A stretch of DNA of 64,000 bases from Nemorincola sp044225795. GTDB taxonomy: Bacteria; Bacteroidota; Bacteroidia; Chitinophagales; Chitinophagaceae. The notes beneath the pieces were generated by a model that did no database searches, was not told the DNA's origin, and saw only the letters and a program-made list of their open reading frames with translations. The stretch covers positions 131,334 through 195,333 of the forward strand of contig JBGAIF010000008.1 of assembly GCA_044225795.1 (NCBI GenBank). Reading direction: 5' to 3'. The translations under genes were made by a program, and so were the position numbers. Of the stretch, positions 1-10,025 are shown one piece after another (position 1 is the first letter of the stretch; every line of letters starts with the position of its first letter).

Positions 1-2075
1 TGCCGGCACCGGGTCCGGCAGTGGCTACCAGCGTATTGCTACTGCCCCAGAAGCCACCCGGGGTGGCATTACTAAGTAGTATCATGGAACCCTGGCACAC
101 TGTGGCAGGACCGCTTATCGCTGCAGGCAATGGATTTACGGTGACGACTGTCGTACCAATACAACCAGTACTGAGCGTATAGGTAACCGAACTTGTACCT
201 GCCGACACCCCTGTGACCAAACCCGATATAGCACCGATGGTTGCGATAGCTGTGTTCGCGCTGGCCCATGTTCCACCACCAGCATCACTCAATGATGTCG
301 TCAACCTCTGGCACACAGATGACGTACCGGAAATAGGTGATGGCAACGGATCAATGGTTACAGTCCTGAATGTTCTGCAACCGGTACTGATCGTATAAAC
401 GATAACTGATGTCCCGGCAATACCACCGGCCAACACCCCGGTTGATGGATCAATGGTCGCCACAGCAGTATTCGTGCTACTCCAGACGCCGGGCACCGTA
501 GCATCGCTAAGCACTATCGTAAGTCCCGCACATACATTTCCGGGACCGGTAATAACTGCTGGAAGAGGATTTACGGTCAATGCTGTTGTTGTATAACAAC
601 CGGTACTCAGAGTATAAGTTATTGTAGTAGTGCCCGGGGCAACTCCGCTTACTGCGCCGGTGGTCAATGCCGCTATGGCTATCGTAGTATTATCGCTGGT
701 CCATGTACCTCCTCCCGCGTCACTCAGCGTGGTAACGCTTGCCGGACAGACATTGGTATTCCCGGATATTGTGGCAGGTAGCGGATTAACGGTAACAATA
801 GCTGTTGATGTACACCCGCTGCCAATCGTGAACGTGATAGCTGAAGTACCTGCTATCATGCCACTTACAATGCCGGTTGATGGATCAATAGTAGCTACTG
901 TAGTATTACCGCTTGTCCATACCCCTCCCCCACCGGCAGAGAGCGTAGTTTGAAAACCTGCACAAACACTTTTTACTCCACTTATTGCCGGTGGCAATGA
1001 ATTGATATTGACAGTAGTTGTCGTGATACATCCCGAACCTGAAGTATAAGTAATAACCGCCGTACCTCCTGACACTCCCGCCATCATACCACTGAATATA
1101 CCTACCGATGCAATGCTTGAATTACTGCTACTCCATGTTCCGCCACCCATAGTATTGCTAAGAGGCACTATTGAGCCAACACAAACATTAGTAGATCCCG
1201 ATATTATCGGTGGCACCGGGTTTACTGTTACTGTCGCAAAGACTGCACAACCCGTAGATAGACTATACGAAACGGTTGCAGTGCCCGGGCTGAGTCCCAA
1301 AACAACTCCTGACCCGGCTCCCAATGAGATATTTGTACTGGCTGTACCCCATGCCCCACCGACAGATGCGTTGCTGAGTGTGATAGCCGCTCCGACACAG
1401 ACTACACCGGGACCGGTAATAACTGCCGGCAAGGGATCTACTGACATTGTCGCAGTTATATAACATCCTGTAGATAAAGTATAGGTGATCACCGATGTGC
1501 CGGCAACATTTCCTGAGACCAGGCCGGAAGAAATACCGATTGATACATTTGTGTTGCTGCTGCTCCAGGTGCCGCCAATAGGGCTGCTGCTCAAAGCAAC
1601 AATATCGCCCACACAGACGTTAGTAGCACCCGAGATCATAGATGGCAATGGATTTACGGTAACTACAATACCTGTGCGGCAGCCTGTACTTAAAGCATAT
1701 GATATGGATGCGGTACCGGCTCCAACTCCGCTTACCAATCCTGTACTGACACCAATTGTCGCTACGGATGTATTGAATGATGTCCACGCACCGCCACCTG
1801 CATCTGTCAGCGCGGTTGTCAGGCCAACACATACTGTCGGCACTCCCGAAATTGGTGCTGGTAATGGATTGATCGTTACCGGAAAAGTTGAGATACAACC
1901 CGGTCCCATAGAATAAGTGATAGTGGCGCTTCCGGCAGAAACCCCGGAAACAAGCCCGCCAACACTTACCGTAGCAATTGAAGTAGCACTGCTGCTCCAT
2001 GCTCCGCCCGGGGTTGCATTGCTGAATACCGCCGAATAACCAACGCATATAGGCGTAGCACCCGCTATCGGCCCG
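1..2075 (-). repeat. About ten tandem coding repeats of about 216 bp (partial array)
   Basis: The left-edge gene carries the same Ig-like module as its neighbour. Ten copies are visible by the recurring tryptophan codon context (near 48, 265, 485, 695, 915, 1130, 1345, 1560, 1778 and 2000), so the period is about 216 bp. The array continues past the left edge. Confidence 0.8.
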
Positions 2076-2674
2076 GGAGGGCTGCAGGACACAGTCACGT
2101 TCCCCAATACATTAAGCGTATTGACCTGGAAAGTACCGGTGCTGCCACCAGGCAGATAAGGGAATAGCGCGACAATGATACCATTGGTGGTGCTCGTAAT
2201 GCCTGTTGGCAACGGGCCGCCGCTCCACGATGAAACAGCAGTAGATCCGCATCCCGAATTAATTGGCGCATGGCATGCTCCGTCATCTGTCCAGGTAACT
2301 CCGTTATCAAGGCTGTAAGCAAACCTCACGCAGGTAGGACCGGTGCCGGATCTTCTCATACCCGCATTCATGCCCGTCATATTGAGCTGGTAACCGGGAT
2401 TAGGCGTGATCTTCACATAAACCCTTGGACCCGAAATGCTATAAGAAGACCATATGGTATTTACGGTAATTCCGCTTAAACCACCGCTGCCACAAGGCGT
2501 ATTTGATCCGAAACCCGAGTACAATAATGAGGTAACAGTTTCGTTAGGCACACCGGTTACCAAGGTGCTGGTTCCGCCGGATCCTGCATAGGTTGCAAGC
2601 TGAGCCGAAGCCACTCCGGCAAATGCTACTGAAAGAAAAATGACAATGATCTTAGCAAATAATAGTCTGTTCAT
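1..2674 (-). CDS. Ig-like repeat surface/secreted protein, C-terminus beyond the window
   Basis: The frame is open from an ATG at 2674 to the left edge, giving at least 891 residues; the C-terminus is outside the window. It begins with a signal peptide ending near ASAQ. Next is a region of about 175 residues that resembles the N-terminal half of the protein at 9038-9916 (shared pattern GTGP..RFAYS.D...W). About ten Ig-like repeats of roughly 72 residues follow, each with a core like GGxWSSxxTxV...GxVxGxxxGTxxISYxLSTGC. The repeats match the Big_2-like modules of the genes at 2823-8723 and 18960-22028. A T9SS sorting domain would be expected off the edge but cannot be seen. It probably serves adhesion or surface display. 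It lies downstream of 2823-8723 and has its own promoter-like motif. Confidence 0.85.
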   Translation of the reverse strand, partial: MNRLLFAKIIVIFLSVAFAGVASAQLATYAGSGGTSTLVTGVPNETVTSLLYSGFGSNTPCGSGGLSGITVNTIWSSYSISGPRVYVKITPNPGYQLNMTGMNAGMRRSGTGPTCVRFAYSLDNGVTWTDDGACHAPINSGCGSTAVSSWSGGPLPTGITSTTNGIIVALFPYLPGGSTGTFQVNTLNVLGNVTVSCSPPGPIAGATPICVGYSAVFSNATPGGAWSSSATSIATVSVGGLVSGVSAGSATITYSMGPGCISTFPVTINPLPAPISGVPTVCVGLTTALTDAGGGAWTSFNTSVATIGVSTGLVSGVGAGTASISYALSTGCRTGIVVTVNPLPSMISGATNVCVGDIVALSSSPIGGTWSSSNTNVSIGISSGLVSGNVAGTSVITYTLSTGCYITATMSVDPLPAVITGPGVVCVGAAITLSNASVGGAWGTASTNISLGAGSGVVLGLSPGTATVSYSLSTGCAVFATVTVNPVPPIISGSTNVCVGSIVPLSNTMGGGTWSSSNSSIASVGIFSGMMAGVSGGTAVITYTSGSGCITTTTVNINSLPPAISGVKSVCAGFQTTLSAGGGGVWTSGNTTVATIDPSTGIVSGMIAGTSAITFTIGSGCTSTAIVTVNPLPATISGNTNVCPASVTTLSDAGGGTWTSDNTTIAIAALTTGAVSGVAPGTTTITYTLSTGCYTTTALTVNPLPAVITGPGNVCAGLTIVLSDATVPGVWSSTNTAVATIDPSTGVLAGGIAGTSVIVYTISTGCRTFRTVTIDPLPSPISGTSSVCQRLTTSLSDAGGGTWASANTAIATIGAISGLVTGVSAGTSSVTYTLSTGCIGTTVVTVNPLPAAISGPATVCQGSMILLSNATPGGFWGSSNTLVATAGPGAG

Positions 2675-2755
2675 AGCAAATAATTAAAGAAGACATGCAG
2701 GTACAACTCTATATGCAAATGTTGTAAGCCACTGTTACCTGTAAGCGAACATCAC

Positions 2756-2782
2756 ATTATCTTCATTTAAAGAAATTATTAC
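2756..2782 (-). promoter_or_regulatory. Upstream motif shared by the two giant adhesin genes (copy 1)
   Basis: On the minus strand this reads GTAAtAATTTCTTTAAA followed by tGaAGATAAT. It lies 82 bp before the start of the left-edge adhesin. A near-identical 27-bp stretch sits at 8783-8809, 60 bp before the other adhesin gene. The intergenic regions are otherwise dissimilar, so this may be a shared promoter or regulator site. Confidence 0.45.
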
Positions 2783-2791
2783 CTGGGAAGA

Positions 2792-2817
2792 ATAAGGGCA
2801 GGATACTCTGCCCTTAT
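2792..2817 (-). terminator. Hairpin after the giant adhesin gene
   Basis: A 10-bp perfect stem (ataagggcag / ctgcccttat) with a 6-nt loop lies just 3' of the adhesin stop codon on the minus strand. The T-tract is weak (TTATTCTT), so termination efficiency is uncertain. Confidence 0.55.
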
Positions 2818-2822
2818 AGTGC

Positions 2823-5800
2823 TTACTTTGCAATAATGATCCTATCTATATACTGTATTCCGGAGGAGGATAGTGTCACTAAATACACCCCGGAAGGAAC
2901 ATCCTTCAACGATATACGGGAATGAAGATGCCCGCTGTTGATCGCCAATGATCTTTGATAAACAACCTGGCCAACTGCATTACACACCCTTACAAAAGCT
3001 TCATTGCCATCATTGTCAATACTTCCTTCTATCACTATCTCTCCGTCAGACGGATTCGGGAATATACGAATGTCACCCTTCAGAGAAGCTGGCGCAACAC
3101 CCTCATTATGCATATGAACTATAGCATATGATGACGAACTCAGGCCGCAAGGGTCTGTATTGGTCACAATACACGATACAGAATCGCCATCCATCAATGT
3201 CTTCATGATCAGTGAAGCTCCCGTACTTCCGGGAAGGATCGATCCATTGACCAACCATTGGAATGATGGCGATTTTCCACCTGATGTAACCACCGCTGTC
3301 AAAGTATCTGCCTGCCCTACGGACAGATCAATGCCGGGGTGAGCAACGATTGTTACCGTAGGAGTAGTTGGTGTATCTACGTCAATGGTAACAAGGCCGC
3401 TATAGACCGTATCCGACACTACACATTTCATTGAGCTGGCCAATGCACAGTTAACAATGTCGCCATCTGTTGGCGTATAGCTATACCCGGCACCCACTGC
3501 TACTGTTACACCATTCTTTATCCATTTCAGAAATGGACTGCTGCCTCCGTTAACCGGAACTGCATTGAATGTCACGGAAGATCCGAGGCAAACCACACCG
3601 GATGGTGTCTGGGAGACATTGATAGAAGAAACAATACCCGGCAAAACATTAACAGTATCGGTAAAACTAACAGTTGCAGGCACCGCGCAGGTTGCGCTGC
3701 TGGTAAGCACAACAGACACGACATCCGTTGACATCAACTTGTAACTGTACATTGTGCCGGTAGCACCTTTGAGTATTCCATTTACATACCACTTATATAC
3801 CGGTGACAGACCTTCATTGACCGGCGTAGCAAGAAAGCTGACGGTGGTCCCTGCACAAATAGTATCCGGAGTGGTCTTCGACAGTGTTATTGCAGGCACT
3901 ACTACCGGGGTGATACTAACTATCGCGCTTCCTGCCATATCCGAACTACAGGTTGTAGAGGGATTTGTTGCAACAACTGTATAAGTCCCGGCAGCGGTAA
4001 CTAGCCCAAGATCCAAAATTGCTCCTATACCTGGTTTAGTAGTGCCGACAGGAGTTGCGCCATTATATAGCTGGTAAGATACCCCTACATCAGATGTATT
4101 CAACTTTATGTGCACACCGGTATCGCCGGCACAGTAGCTGCCGCCACCTGTTACTGTATGAATAAGTGGTAGCGGATCAACAGTAAATGTCTTTGCGACC
4201 ATACAGCCGGTACCTAACACATAAGATATTGTTGATGTACCCACCGCCATGCCGGTAACAGAACCGGATGTAGATCCTATACTTACATTAGAATTGCTGC
4301 TGCTCCAGCTTCCCCCGGCAACAGCGTCACTTAAACTGATCATAGCGCCTGAACAAACACTACTGCTGCCCGAAATTGCTGATGGAGATAGATATACAGT
4401 AACAATTGACGTCGTATGGCAACCCGTAGATAAACTATAACTGATGGTAGCAGTACCTGCTGATATACCATTAGCAATACCCGACCCTGATCCTATGCTC
4501 ACATTTGTCGATGAACTGCTCCAGCTACCGGATGGCGTTGCGTCACTGAGGGTTGTTGTCGATCCGGTACATACATTCATTATACCTGTTATTGGCGCCG
4601 GTGTAGCATTAACGGAAAGAACTACTGATGTATAGCACCCTGTGGTCATGGCATACGAGATCACAGCCGTACCGGCAGTTATTCCGGATACAAGTCCGGA
4701 TGACACGCCTACAGTTGCATTCGTATTGCTGCTGCTCCAGGTCCCGCCCGGCGTTGCATCAGAAAGGTTAGTTGCTGATCCGGCACACACTGCAGCGATA
4801 CCGGTTATGGCCATTGGAGTAGGATTTACAGTGGCAGTGGTAGTCACAACACATGCCCCGCCAAGAGTATAGGATATGGTAGCGGTACCGGGCAGCAACC
4901 CGGTAACAATTCCCGATGACGATCCGATACTAAGATTGGTGTTACTGCTTGTCCACACGCCTCCACCTAAGAGATCACTGAGACCGGTAGTAGCTCCCGT
5001 ACAGACAGTAGCTGTACCTGAAACAGGAGCCGGCATTGTACTTACAGTCATCACCTTGGTTGTGTAACAACCGGTGGACAGGGTATAGGAAACCACCGAC
5101 GTGCCGGGTACCATTCCGGTAACATTTCCGGATATTGACCCGATGACCAGGTTAGTATTACTACTACTCCAGGTTCCGCCTGATGTGGCATCACTGAGCA
5201 AGACAGAAGCGGTAACACATACCTGCCCCGACCCTGTGATTCCTGCCGGCAAAGGGTTTACAGTCAATACAGTTGAGGACAGGCAGCCTGTTGATAATGT
5301 ATAAGATATGGATGCAGTACCTGTGGCCAATGCCGATACGAGCCCTGACAAAGAGCCGACAGAAACACTGGTACTGGATGAACTCCAGCTACCCCCCCCA
5401 GGCGTCGAGCTAAGTGAAGCAACGGACCCTACACATAATGCGGAAGTTCCGGAGATGGAGGAAGGAAGCGTATTAACGGTAAATGTAGCCGAGGCAGCGC
5501 ATCCTGAAGAAAGGGAATAGGAAACTGTAGAAGTACCTGCACTGACACCTGTTACCAACCCCGAAGACGAACCGATGCTGATATTGGTATTGCTACTGCT
5601 CCACGTACCTCCACCGGTACTGTTACTTAAATTTGTTGACGAACCGGCGCATAGTACTAATGCGCCTGCAATGGCAGCAGGTGTTACATTAACGGTAACT
5701 ACCGCAGTTACAGAGCAGCCTGATCCAAGGGTGTAGGTTACCGTCGCAGTTCCGGGTACAAGGCCGGCTACCATTCCGGTTGAGGATCCCACGCTAACAG

Positions 5801-8723
5801 TAGTATTAACACTACTCCATGTACCGGCACCTACTGAATTACTAAGGCCAGTTGACAGCCCGGAACACACTGAGGTCAACCCGGAAATAGCCGCCGGAAC
5901 AGGATTTACACTCACTAAACGCGTGGCGTAACATCCGGTTGCCAATGCATAAGTAACTGTAGATGTTCCGGTATTGACGCCTGTTACAGCTCCTGATAAT
6001 GACCCAATGGAGATATTCGTGTTACTGCTACTCCATGTACCACCGGACGACGCATCGCTCAATGCTATCCCCGCCCCGACGCAAACAGCCAACGGGCCTG
6101 AAATTGATGAAGGCAACGGACTGACCGTAATGGTGCTTACCGCGGAACATCCCGGCCCGGTAGAATAAGTGATCGTTGCAGACCCCGGGACCATCCCGGA
6201 GACAATTCCGGAAGAGCTGCCTATAGTTGCGTTGGTATTGCTGCTGGTCCACGTACCCCCGGCTACAGGGTTACTTAATGTTGTGGAAGCTCCTGCGCAA
6301 ACATCGCTTGCACCCGAAACAGCTCCGGGAAGTGCATAAACTGTAAATGTGGTCGTAGCAGTACAACCACTGCTCAGCGCATAACTGATAACAGATGTGC
6401 CGGATGAAATGCCGGAAATGGCTCCTGATATTGAGCCGATAGATATATTCGAGTTGCTGCTGCTCCAGGTACCGCCCGATATCGAGTTGCTTACCGAAGC
6501 TGTCAGCGTGGTACATACACTGGTATCGCCTGTGATGGCAGCAGGTATTGTATTTACAGTGATTGTAGCTGTCTGCTCACATCCGGTTGACAAAGTATAA
6601 GTAAGCACAGAAGTGCCCGGATTCAGTCCGGTAACCGATCCTGACGAAGATCCGACACTTACATTCGTATTGCTGCAGCTCCAACTACCACCGGCAACCG
6701 CGTCACTCATGGTCACTGAGGTACCCAGACACAAGCTTGCAGGGCCTGAAATGGCACTTGGCAGCGCATTGACCGTCACAGTCACTGAAGCGGTACAACC
6801 GGCACCAATTACATAATATATGATTGATGTTCCTGCTGACGCACCTGTTACTATACCCGTGGTCACCCCTACTGTAGCTACCGAGGAAGTGCCACTCGTC
6901 CAGGCGCCGCCGGTAATAGCATTGGAAAGCGTTGTGGTAAGTCCAGTACATACAGAATCAACGCCCAGGATAGACGCCGGCATGGGATCAACACTAACAA
7001 TGGTAGTAGCATAACATCCTGAACCCACGGTATAGGATATAGTAGATGTACCGGCTATTAGCCCGGTCACCACACCCGATGGGCTGACGGAGGAATTTGT
7101 GTTACCCGAGCTCCATGTTCCGCCGGTAATGGCATCAGACAATAAGGTTGTTGCGGTCTCACACACGGAGAATGTACCGGTTATAGGTGCTGGCGCAGGA
7201 TCTATAGTTACTGTGGTGATCGTATAGCACCCGGCCGATGATGTATAGGAAATAGTAGAAGTACCCGACACCAAACCGGTGACAATACCGGATAATGAAC
7301 CGACAGAAGAATTGGTATTACTGCTGCTCCATGTACCTCCTGTCGATGCGTTGCTCAAAGTTACTGTCGCTGTTTCACACACATTCGATGGACCTGTTAT
7401 GGCAGAAGGTATAGGATCAATGGTAACAGCAGCTATACTGTAACACCCCGATGACAACATATAGGTTATTGTGGCCGATCCGGCAGAAATACCGGTGACC
7501 GATCCGCTGGTCGGCCCTACAGTAACATTCGTACTACCGGACGACCATGTACCTCCTGAAGTAGCATTACTCAAAGTGATACTATTACCTGTGCAAACAT
7601 TCGATGCGCCTGTAATTGCCGCAGGAGCAGCATTGACAGTCTGCGTTGTCGTCGTTTTACACCCTGTGGAAAGCGCGTAAGTAATGGTGGAGGTACCTGC
7701 CGCTACACCTGTTACGACGCCGGTGCCTGGCACCACGGTAACGTTAGTATTACTGCTGCTCCACGTCCCTCCCGTTGATGCATCAGTCAGCCCTACAGAC
7801 AACCCTACACATACAGATGTAGCTCCCGTTATCGCAGTCGGGTTCGGGTTCACCACTAAGGTCGCTGTCTTCACCGATGAACAATTATAAGCATCCGTCA
7901 CTGTCAGCGAATATGTTCCGGATGCAGTAGTAGGTGCAAGCGCAATGTATGGACTAAGGGCAGTACTAGTGAAGCTACCCGGGCCACTCCACGAATAGGT
8001 ATAGGGAGTAACACCGCTACCGGCAGTCCCGGTAAAATAAACAGTATCGGTTTCACACACCGGAGAAGATGCTGATGCCGTCACAGATAGAGCGCTTGTA
8101 TATGACGCTGTAATTGAGCTGTTGTTATTGACCCTGAATGTACCGGTACTCGCAGTACCAGATCCATAACCACATAAGTAGAACGTGGTTGTATTTCCCG
8201 GGCAGATTGTTACGTTGCCATTAAAGGTCCAGCTTTCCGGACTGGAGTTATGATTCGTGATCACATCAGTTCCGAAAGATGTGACAGTGCCGCTACCTAT
8301 CCGGTAAAGCATACCTGCATTTCGCGGGCCTGTACTGCTGATCTGGGAGGATATAAAGACCTGTGTGACATTTACCTCTGTCGATGTGTTATTTGTTACC
8401 GTAAAATACACATACCTGTTAGCGGCCTGTGCCGCAGCCGAAGTAAGATCTGCGGCGAAATTTGCACTACTGTATGTGCTGCTGGCAGAAGAGGAAGTAA
8501 GCGCCGACCCACGATTCCACTGAGAGACCACCACCGCTGTAGAACCCGGCGTAGCAGATGCCGGAAGAGTGGTGAAGATACTTGGCCCGGAAGCCGAGGT
8601 TCCCTGCCCCGTCCACGTTGTAGGACTGATTGCGGTTTGAGCTATGGCAAAACCACCAAACAGGAACAAAAAAGAAACCAGGAAAGAAAGCTGTCTGCAA
8701 AAACTTTGAAGAGGGTAATACAT
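2823..8723 (-). CDS. Giant T9SS type A-sorted Ig-like repeat adhesin (1966 aa)
   Basis: A signal peptide (hydrophobic core LVSFLFLFGG, ending IAQ) is followed by an N-terminal domain of about 250 residues with a PKD-like stretch. Then come 17 tandem modules of about 72 residues, each with VC.G near its start, GGTWSSSNTN and ISYxLSTGC. Three distinct Ig-like modules with a KWYVNG/FQWLVNG core follow. The protein ends in a T9SS type A sorting domain (FPNPSDGEI ... GVYLVTLSSSG ... IIIAK). It should cross the outer membrane through the type IX system and be anchored or released; adhesion is inferred from repeat architecture only. The repeat DNA has a period near 216 bp, so copy number may vary and assemblies may collapse here. 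The start ATG sits directly before the signal peptide. Confidence 0.92.
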   Translation of the reverse strand: MYYPLQSFCRQLSFLVSFLFLFGGFAIAQTAISPTTWTGQGTSASGPSIFTTLPASATPGSTAVVVSQWNRGSALTSSSASSTYSSANFAADLTSAAAQAANRYVYFTVTNNTSTEVNVTQVFISSQISSTGPRNAGMLYRIGSGTVTSFGTDVITNHNSSPESWTFNGNVTICPGNTTTFYLCGYGSGTASTGTFRVNNNSSITASYTSALSVTASASSPVCETDTVYFTGTAGSGVTPYTYSWSGPGSFTSTALSPYIALAPTTASGTYSLTVTDAYNCSSVKTATLVVNPNPTAITGATSVCVGLSVGLTDASTGGTWSSSNTNVTVVPGTGVVTGVAAGTSTITYALSTGCKTTTTQTVNAAPAAITGASNVCTGNSITLSNATSGGTWSSGSTNVTVGPTSGSVTGISAGSATITYMLSSGCYSIAAVTIDPIPSAITGPSNVCETATVTLSNASTGGTWSSSNTNSSVGSLSGIVTGLVSGTSTISYTSSAGCYTITTVTIDPAPAPITGTFSVCETATTLLSDAITGGTWSSGNTNSSVSPSGVVTGLIAGTSTISYTVGSGCYATTIVSVDPMPASILGVDSVCTGLTTTLSNAITGGAWTSGTSSVATVGVTTGIVTGASAGTSIIYYVIGAGCTASVTVTVNALPSAISGPASLCLGTSVTMSDAVAGGSWSCSNTNVSVGSSSGSVTGLNPGTSVLTYTLSTGCEQTATITVNTIPAAITGDTSVCTTLTASVSNSISGGTWSSSNSNISIGSISGAISGISSGTSVISYALSSGCTATTTFTVYALPGAVSGASDVCAGASTTLSNPVAGGTWTSSNTNATIGSSSGIVSGMVPGSATITYSTGPGCSAVSTITVSPLPSSISGPLAVCVGAGIALSDASSGGTWSSSNTNISIGSLSGAVTGVNTGTSTVTYALATGCYATRLVSVNPVPAAISGLTSVCSGLSTGLSNSVGAGTWSSVNTTVSVGSSTGMVAGLVPGTATVTYTLGSGCSVTAVVTVNVTPAAIAGALVLCAGSSTNLSNSTGGGTWSSSNTNISIGSSSGLVTGVSAGTSTVSYSLSSGCAASATFTVNTLPSSISGTSALCVGSVASLSSTPGGGSWSSSSTSVSVGSLSGLVSALATGTASISYTLSTGCLSSTVLTVNPLPAGITGSGQVCVTASVLLSDATSGGTWSSSNTNLVIGSISGNVTGMVPGTSVVSYTLSTGCYTTKVMTVSTMPAPVSGTATVCTGATTGLSDLLGGGVWTSSNTNLSIGSSSGIVTGLLPGTATISYTLGGACVVTTTATVNPTPMAITGIAAVCAGSATNLSDATPGGTWSSSNTNATVGVSSGLVSGITAGTAVISYAMTTGCYTSVVLSVNATPAPITGIMNVCTGSTTTLSDATPSGSWSSSSTNVSIGSGSGIANGISAGTATISYSLSTGCHTTSIVTVYLSPSAISGSSSVCSGAMISLSDAVAGGSWSSSNSNVSIGSTSGSVTGMAVGTSTISYVLGTGCMVAKTFTVDPLPLIHTVTGGGSYCAGDTGVHIKLNTSDVGVSYQLYNGATPVGTTKPGIGAILDLGLVTAAGTYTVVATNPSTTCSSDMAGSAIVSITPVVVPAITLSKTTPDTICAGTTVSFLATPVNEGLSPVYKWYVNGILKGATGTMYSYKLMSTDVVSVVLTSSATCAVPATVSFTDTVNVLPGIVSSINVSQTPSGVVCLGSSVTFNAVPVNGGSSPFLKWIKNGVTVAVGAGYSYTPTDGDIVNCALASSMKCVVSDTVYSGLVTIDVDTPTTPTVTIVAHPGIDLSVGQADTLTAVVTSGGKSPSFQWLVNGSILPGSTGASLIMKTLMDGDSVSCIVTNTDPCGLSSSSYAIVHMHNEGVAPASLKGDIRIFPNPSDGEIVIEGSIDNDGNEAFVRVCNAVGQVVYQRSLAINSGHLHSRISLKDVPSGVYLVTLSSSGIQYIDRIIIAK
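4170..7845 (-). repeat. 17 tandem coding repeats of about 216 bp
   Basis: Inside the giant adhesin the DNA repeats with a period near 216 bp (about 72 codons). It is recognisable on the plus strand by recurring gctgctcca(g/t)gt...cc(g/a)cc blocks. Copies are diverged rather than identical, and the reading frame is kept throughout. The same module occurs about ten times in 1-2075 and three times in the type B protein at 18960-22028. Confidence 0.85.
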
Positions 8724-8782
8724 ACTATTGGGATTTATGTCACAAAAATGACCAAGTAGTATTACCTGAAAACTATCTGAGT

Positions 8783-8809
8783 ATTATCTGCTTTTAAAGA
8801 AATTGTTAC
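8783..8809 (-). promoter_or_regulatory. Upstream motif shared by the two giant adhesin genes (copy 2)
   Basis: The minus strand reads GTAAcAATTTCTTTAAA followed by aGcAGATAAT, differing at only a few positions from 2756-2782. It lies 60 bp upstream of the 1966-residue adhesin start. Confidence 0.45.
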
Positions 8810-8843
8810 AGGAAAGATCGGCGCCGTTTACATATACTGCTGG

Positions 8844-8999
8844 CTAAATAGCCGGACTGAGCAGGTACAGAACAACGAACAATCCTGTAAAAAGAACGGC
8901 TACAGCCACAAAATAAAAACCATTGAAGAACGGATCTTCCTGCTTTAAATAATTGCTATCCAAAAGATTATTGTTTTTTAGTGAGCAGATCGCAAACAT
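8844..8999 (-). CDS. Small single-pass membrane protein (51 aa)
   Basis: An ATG at 8997-8999 opens a frame of 51 residues ending at TAG 8844-8846. The product has a polar N-terminus (Lys, Asn, Asp, Gln-rich, ending KQEDPFFNGF) and then one strongly hydrophobic segment of about 23 residues (YFVAVAVLFTGLFVVLYLL) before the end SPAI. That is the layout of a single-pass inner-membrane peptide. It begins 38 bp after the T9SS gene at 9038-9916 and ends about 120 bp before the giant adhesin start. I recognise no family. The coherent hydrophobic helix favours a real gene, but chance cannot be excluded at this length. Confidence 0.5.
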   Translation of the reverse strand: MFAICSLKNNNLLDSNYLKQEDPFFNGFYFVAVAVLFTGLFVVLYLLSPAI

Positions 9000-9037
9000 T
9001 AATTTTTGATGAAGGCAAATAGGTCAGAAATTCCGGA

Positions 9038-9916
9038 TCAGAGCCTGCTTATCTTTTTCGTAATAACATTATCTCCAACTGTGAGCCTCGCAAAGTAAAT
9101 TCCTGATGAAGGCAATGTTAAATTAAACTTATGCACTCCTGATGCTTGCTGTTCATTGACAACTGACCTCTCAACGACCTGTCCCAGGAGGTTATGGATC
9201 TCCAGGTTAACTCTGGCTGAGCTATTAAGAACATATGACAACTCAATATTGCCACTCGTAGGATTAGGATATGCGTTGAAGAGCAGTTCATCTTCATTTA
9301 CTTCAGCCACAGATGTTGCTGCCGGCGTCATCACTTTTCCTGTTATAGACAGATTCAATATTTGCAGATTACCCGTACCCGTGGAAACACTGCAATTAAA
9401 TCCATAAACACGGAAGAACAGTTTTTTAGGATAGATCACTGTAACGGCTTTAGGCCAGGCGCATGTAACCACGCTATCACAGGCACCCGAACCGTATGGC
9501 AATTGATCTGTCCCCTGGTCTATCCATGTTGCGCTGTCTGTGCTATAAGCAAAACGCGCGTTAGCCGGACCGGTCGGAGAATGACGCAGATCAACTTTAA
9601 AGGTGTCCGCTTTCAGTAAATATCCGGTCTTAGGAGCTACAACTATTTCTACCGCAGGCAAGGTATCAGCAAACACAGTCGCATTAGTGAATGACTTTGT
9701 CGAAAACCCATGGGTGCATGGCGTCGATAATCTCGAAGCGCCGTTTACCCTCGTCAGGGTATCACCTACTGCATTTGCAGCAACCATATTCAATACACCA
9801 CCTGTATCATTGGTATATGTTATTATCTGTGCGGACACTGATTCAGGCCTCAGTGAACAGAGCATGATTACGGCAAGAATAATGAACGGCCTGGAAAACA
9901 TACGTAACGACATCAT
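9038..9916 (-). CDS. T9SS type A sorting-domain protein (292 aa)
   Basis: A signal peptide (cleavage near VSAQ) is followed by a region of about 180 residues resembling the N-terminal domain of the left-edge adhesin (SPTGPANARFAYSTD..TWIDQG). It ends in a complete type A sorting domain (NAYPNPTSGNIELSY ... SSGIYFARLTVG ... KKISRL). No catalytic motif was seen. It is predicted to be secreted through the T9SS and attached to the cell surface. Methionines at residues 1, 2 and 6 are all possible starts. It lacks the Ig-like repeats of its neighbours, so it looks like a short relative that shares only the N-terminal domain. Confidence 0.85.
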   Translation of the reverse strand: MMSLRMFSRPFIILAVIMLCSLRPESVSAQIITYTNDTGGVLNMVAANAVGDTLTRVNGASRLSTPCTHGFSTKSFTNATVFADTLPAVEIVVAPKTGYLLKADTFKVDLRHSPTGPANARFAYSTDSATWIDQGTDQLPYGSGACDSVVTCAWPKAVTVIYPKKLFFRVYGFNCSVSTGTGNLQILNLSITGKVMTPAATSVAEVNEDELLFNAYPNPTSGNIELSYVLNSSARVNLEIHNLLGQVVERSVVNEQQASGVHKFNLTLPSSGIYFARLTVGDNVITKKISRL

Positions 9917-10025
9917 ATCGGTAGATTTTAAAGAATTGAAGATCTCTTAATGATGCAAATGTACACAGGCGCATAGTGCGCGGGGTTAAGCGGAGATTAT
10001 CTGTAGATTAAGAAAATGTAACCTA

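Noticed and set aside
3160..7890. Many plus-strand open frames of 60-80 codons opposite the giant adhesin
   Set aside because: They repeat with the 216-bp period of the adhesin modules and lack initiation context; they are shadows of the repeat coding strand.
1..8723. CRISPR-like array suggested by regular repeats
   Set aside because: The period is about 216 bp, repeats are diverged and coding, and there are no cas genes or short unique spacers.
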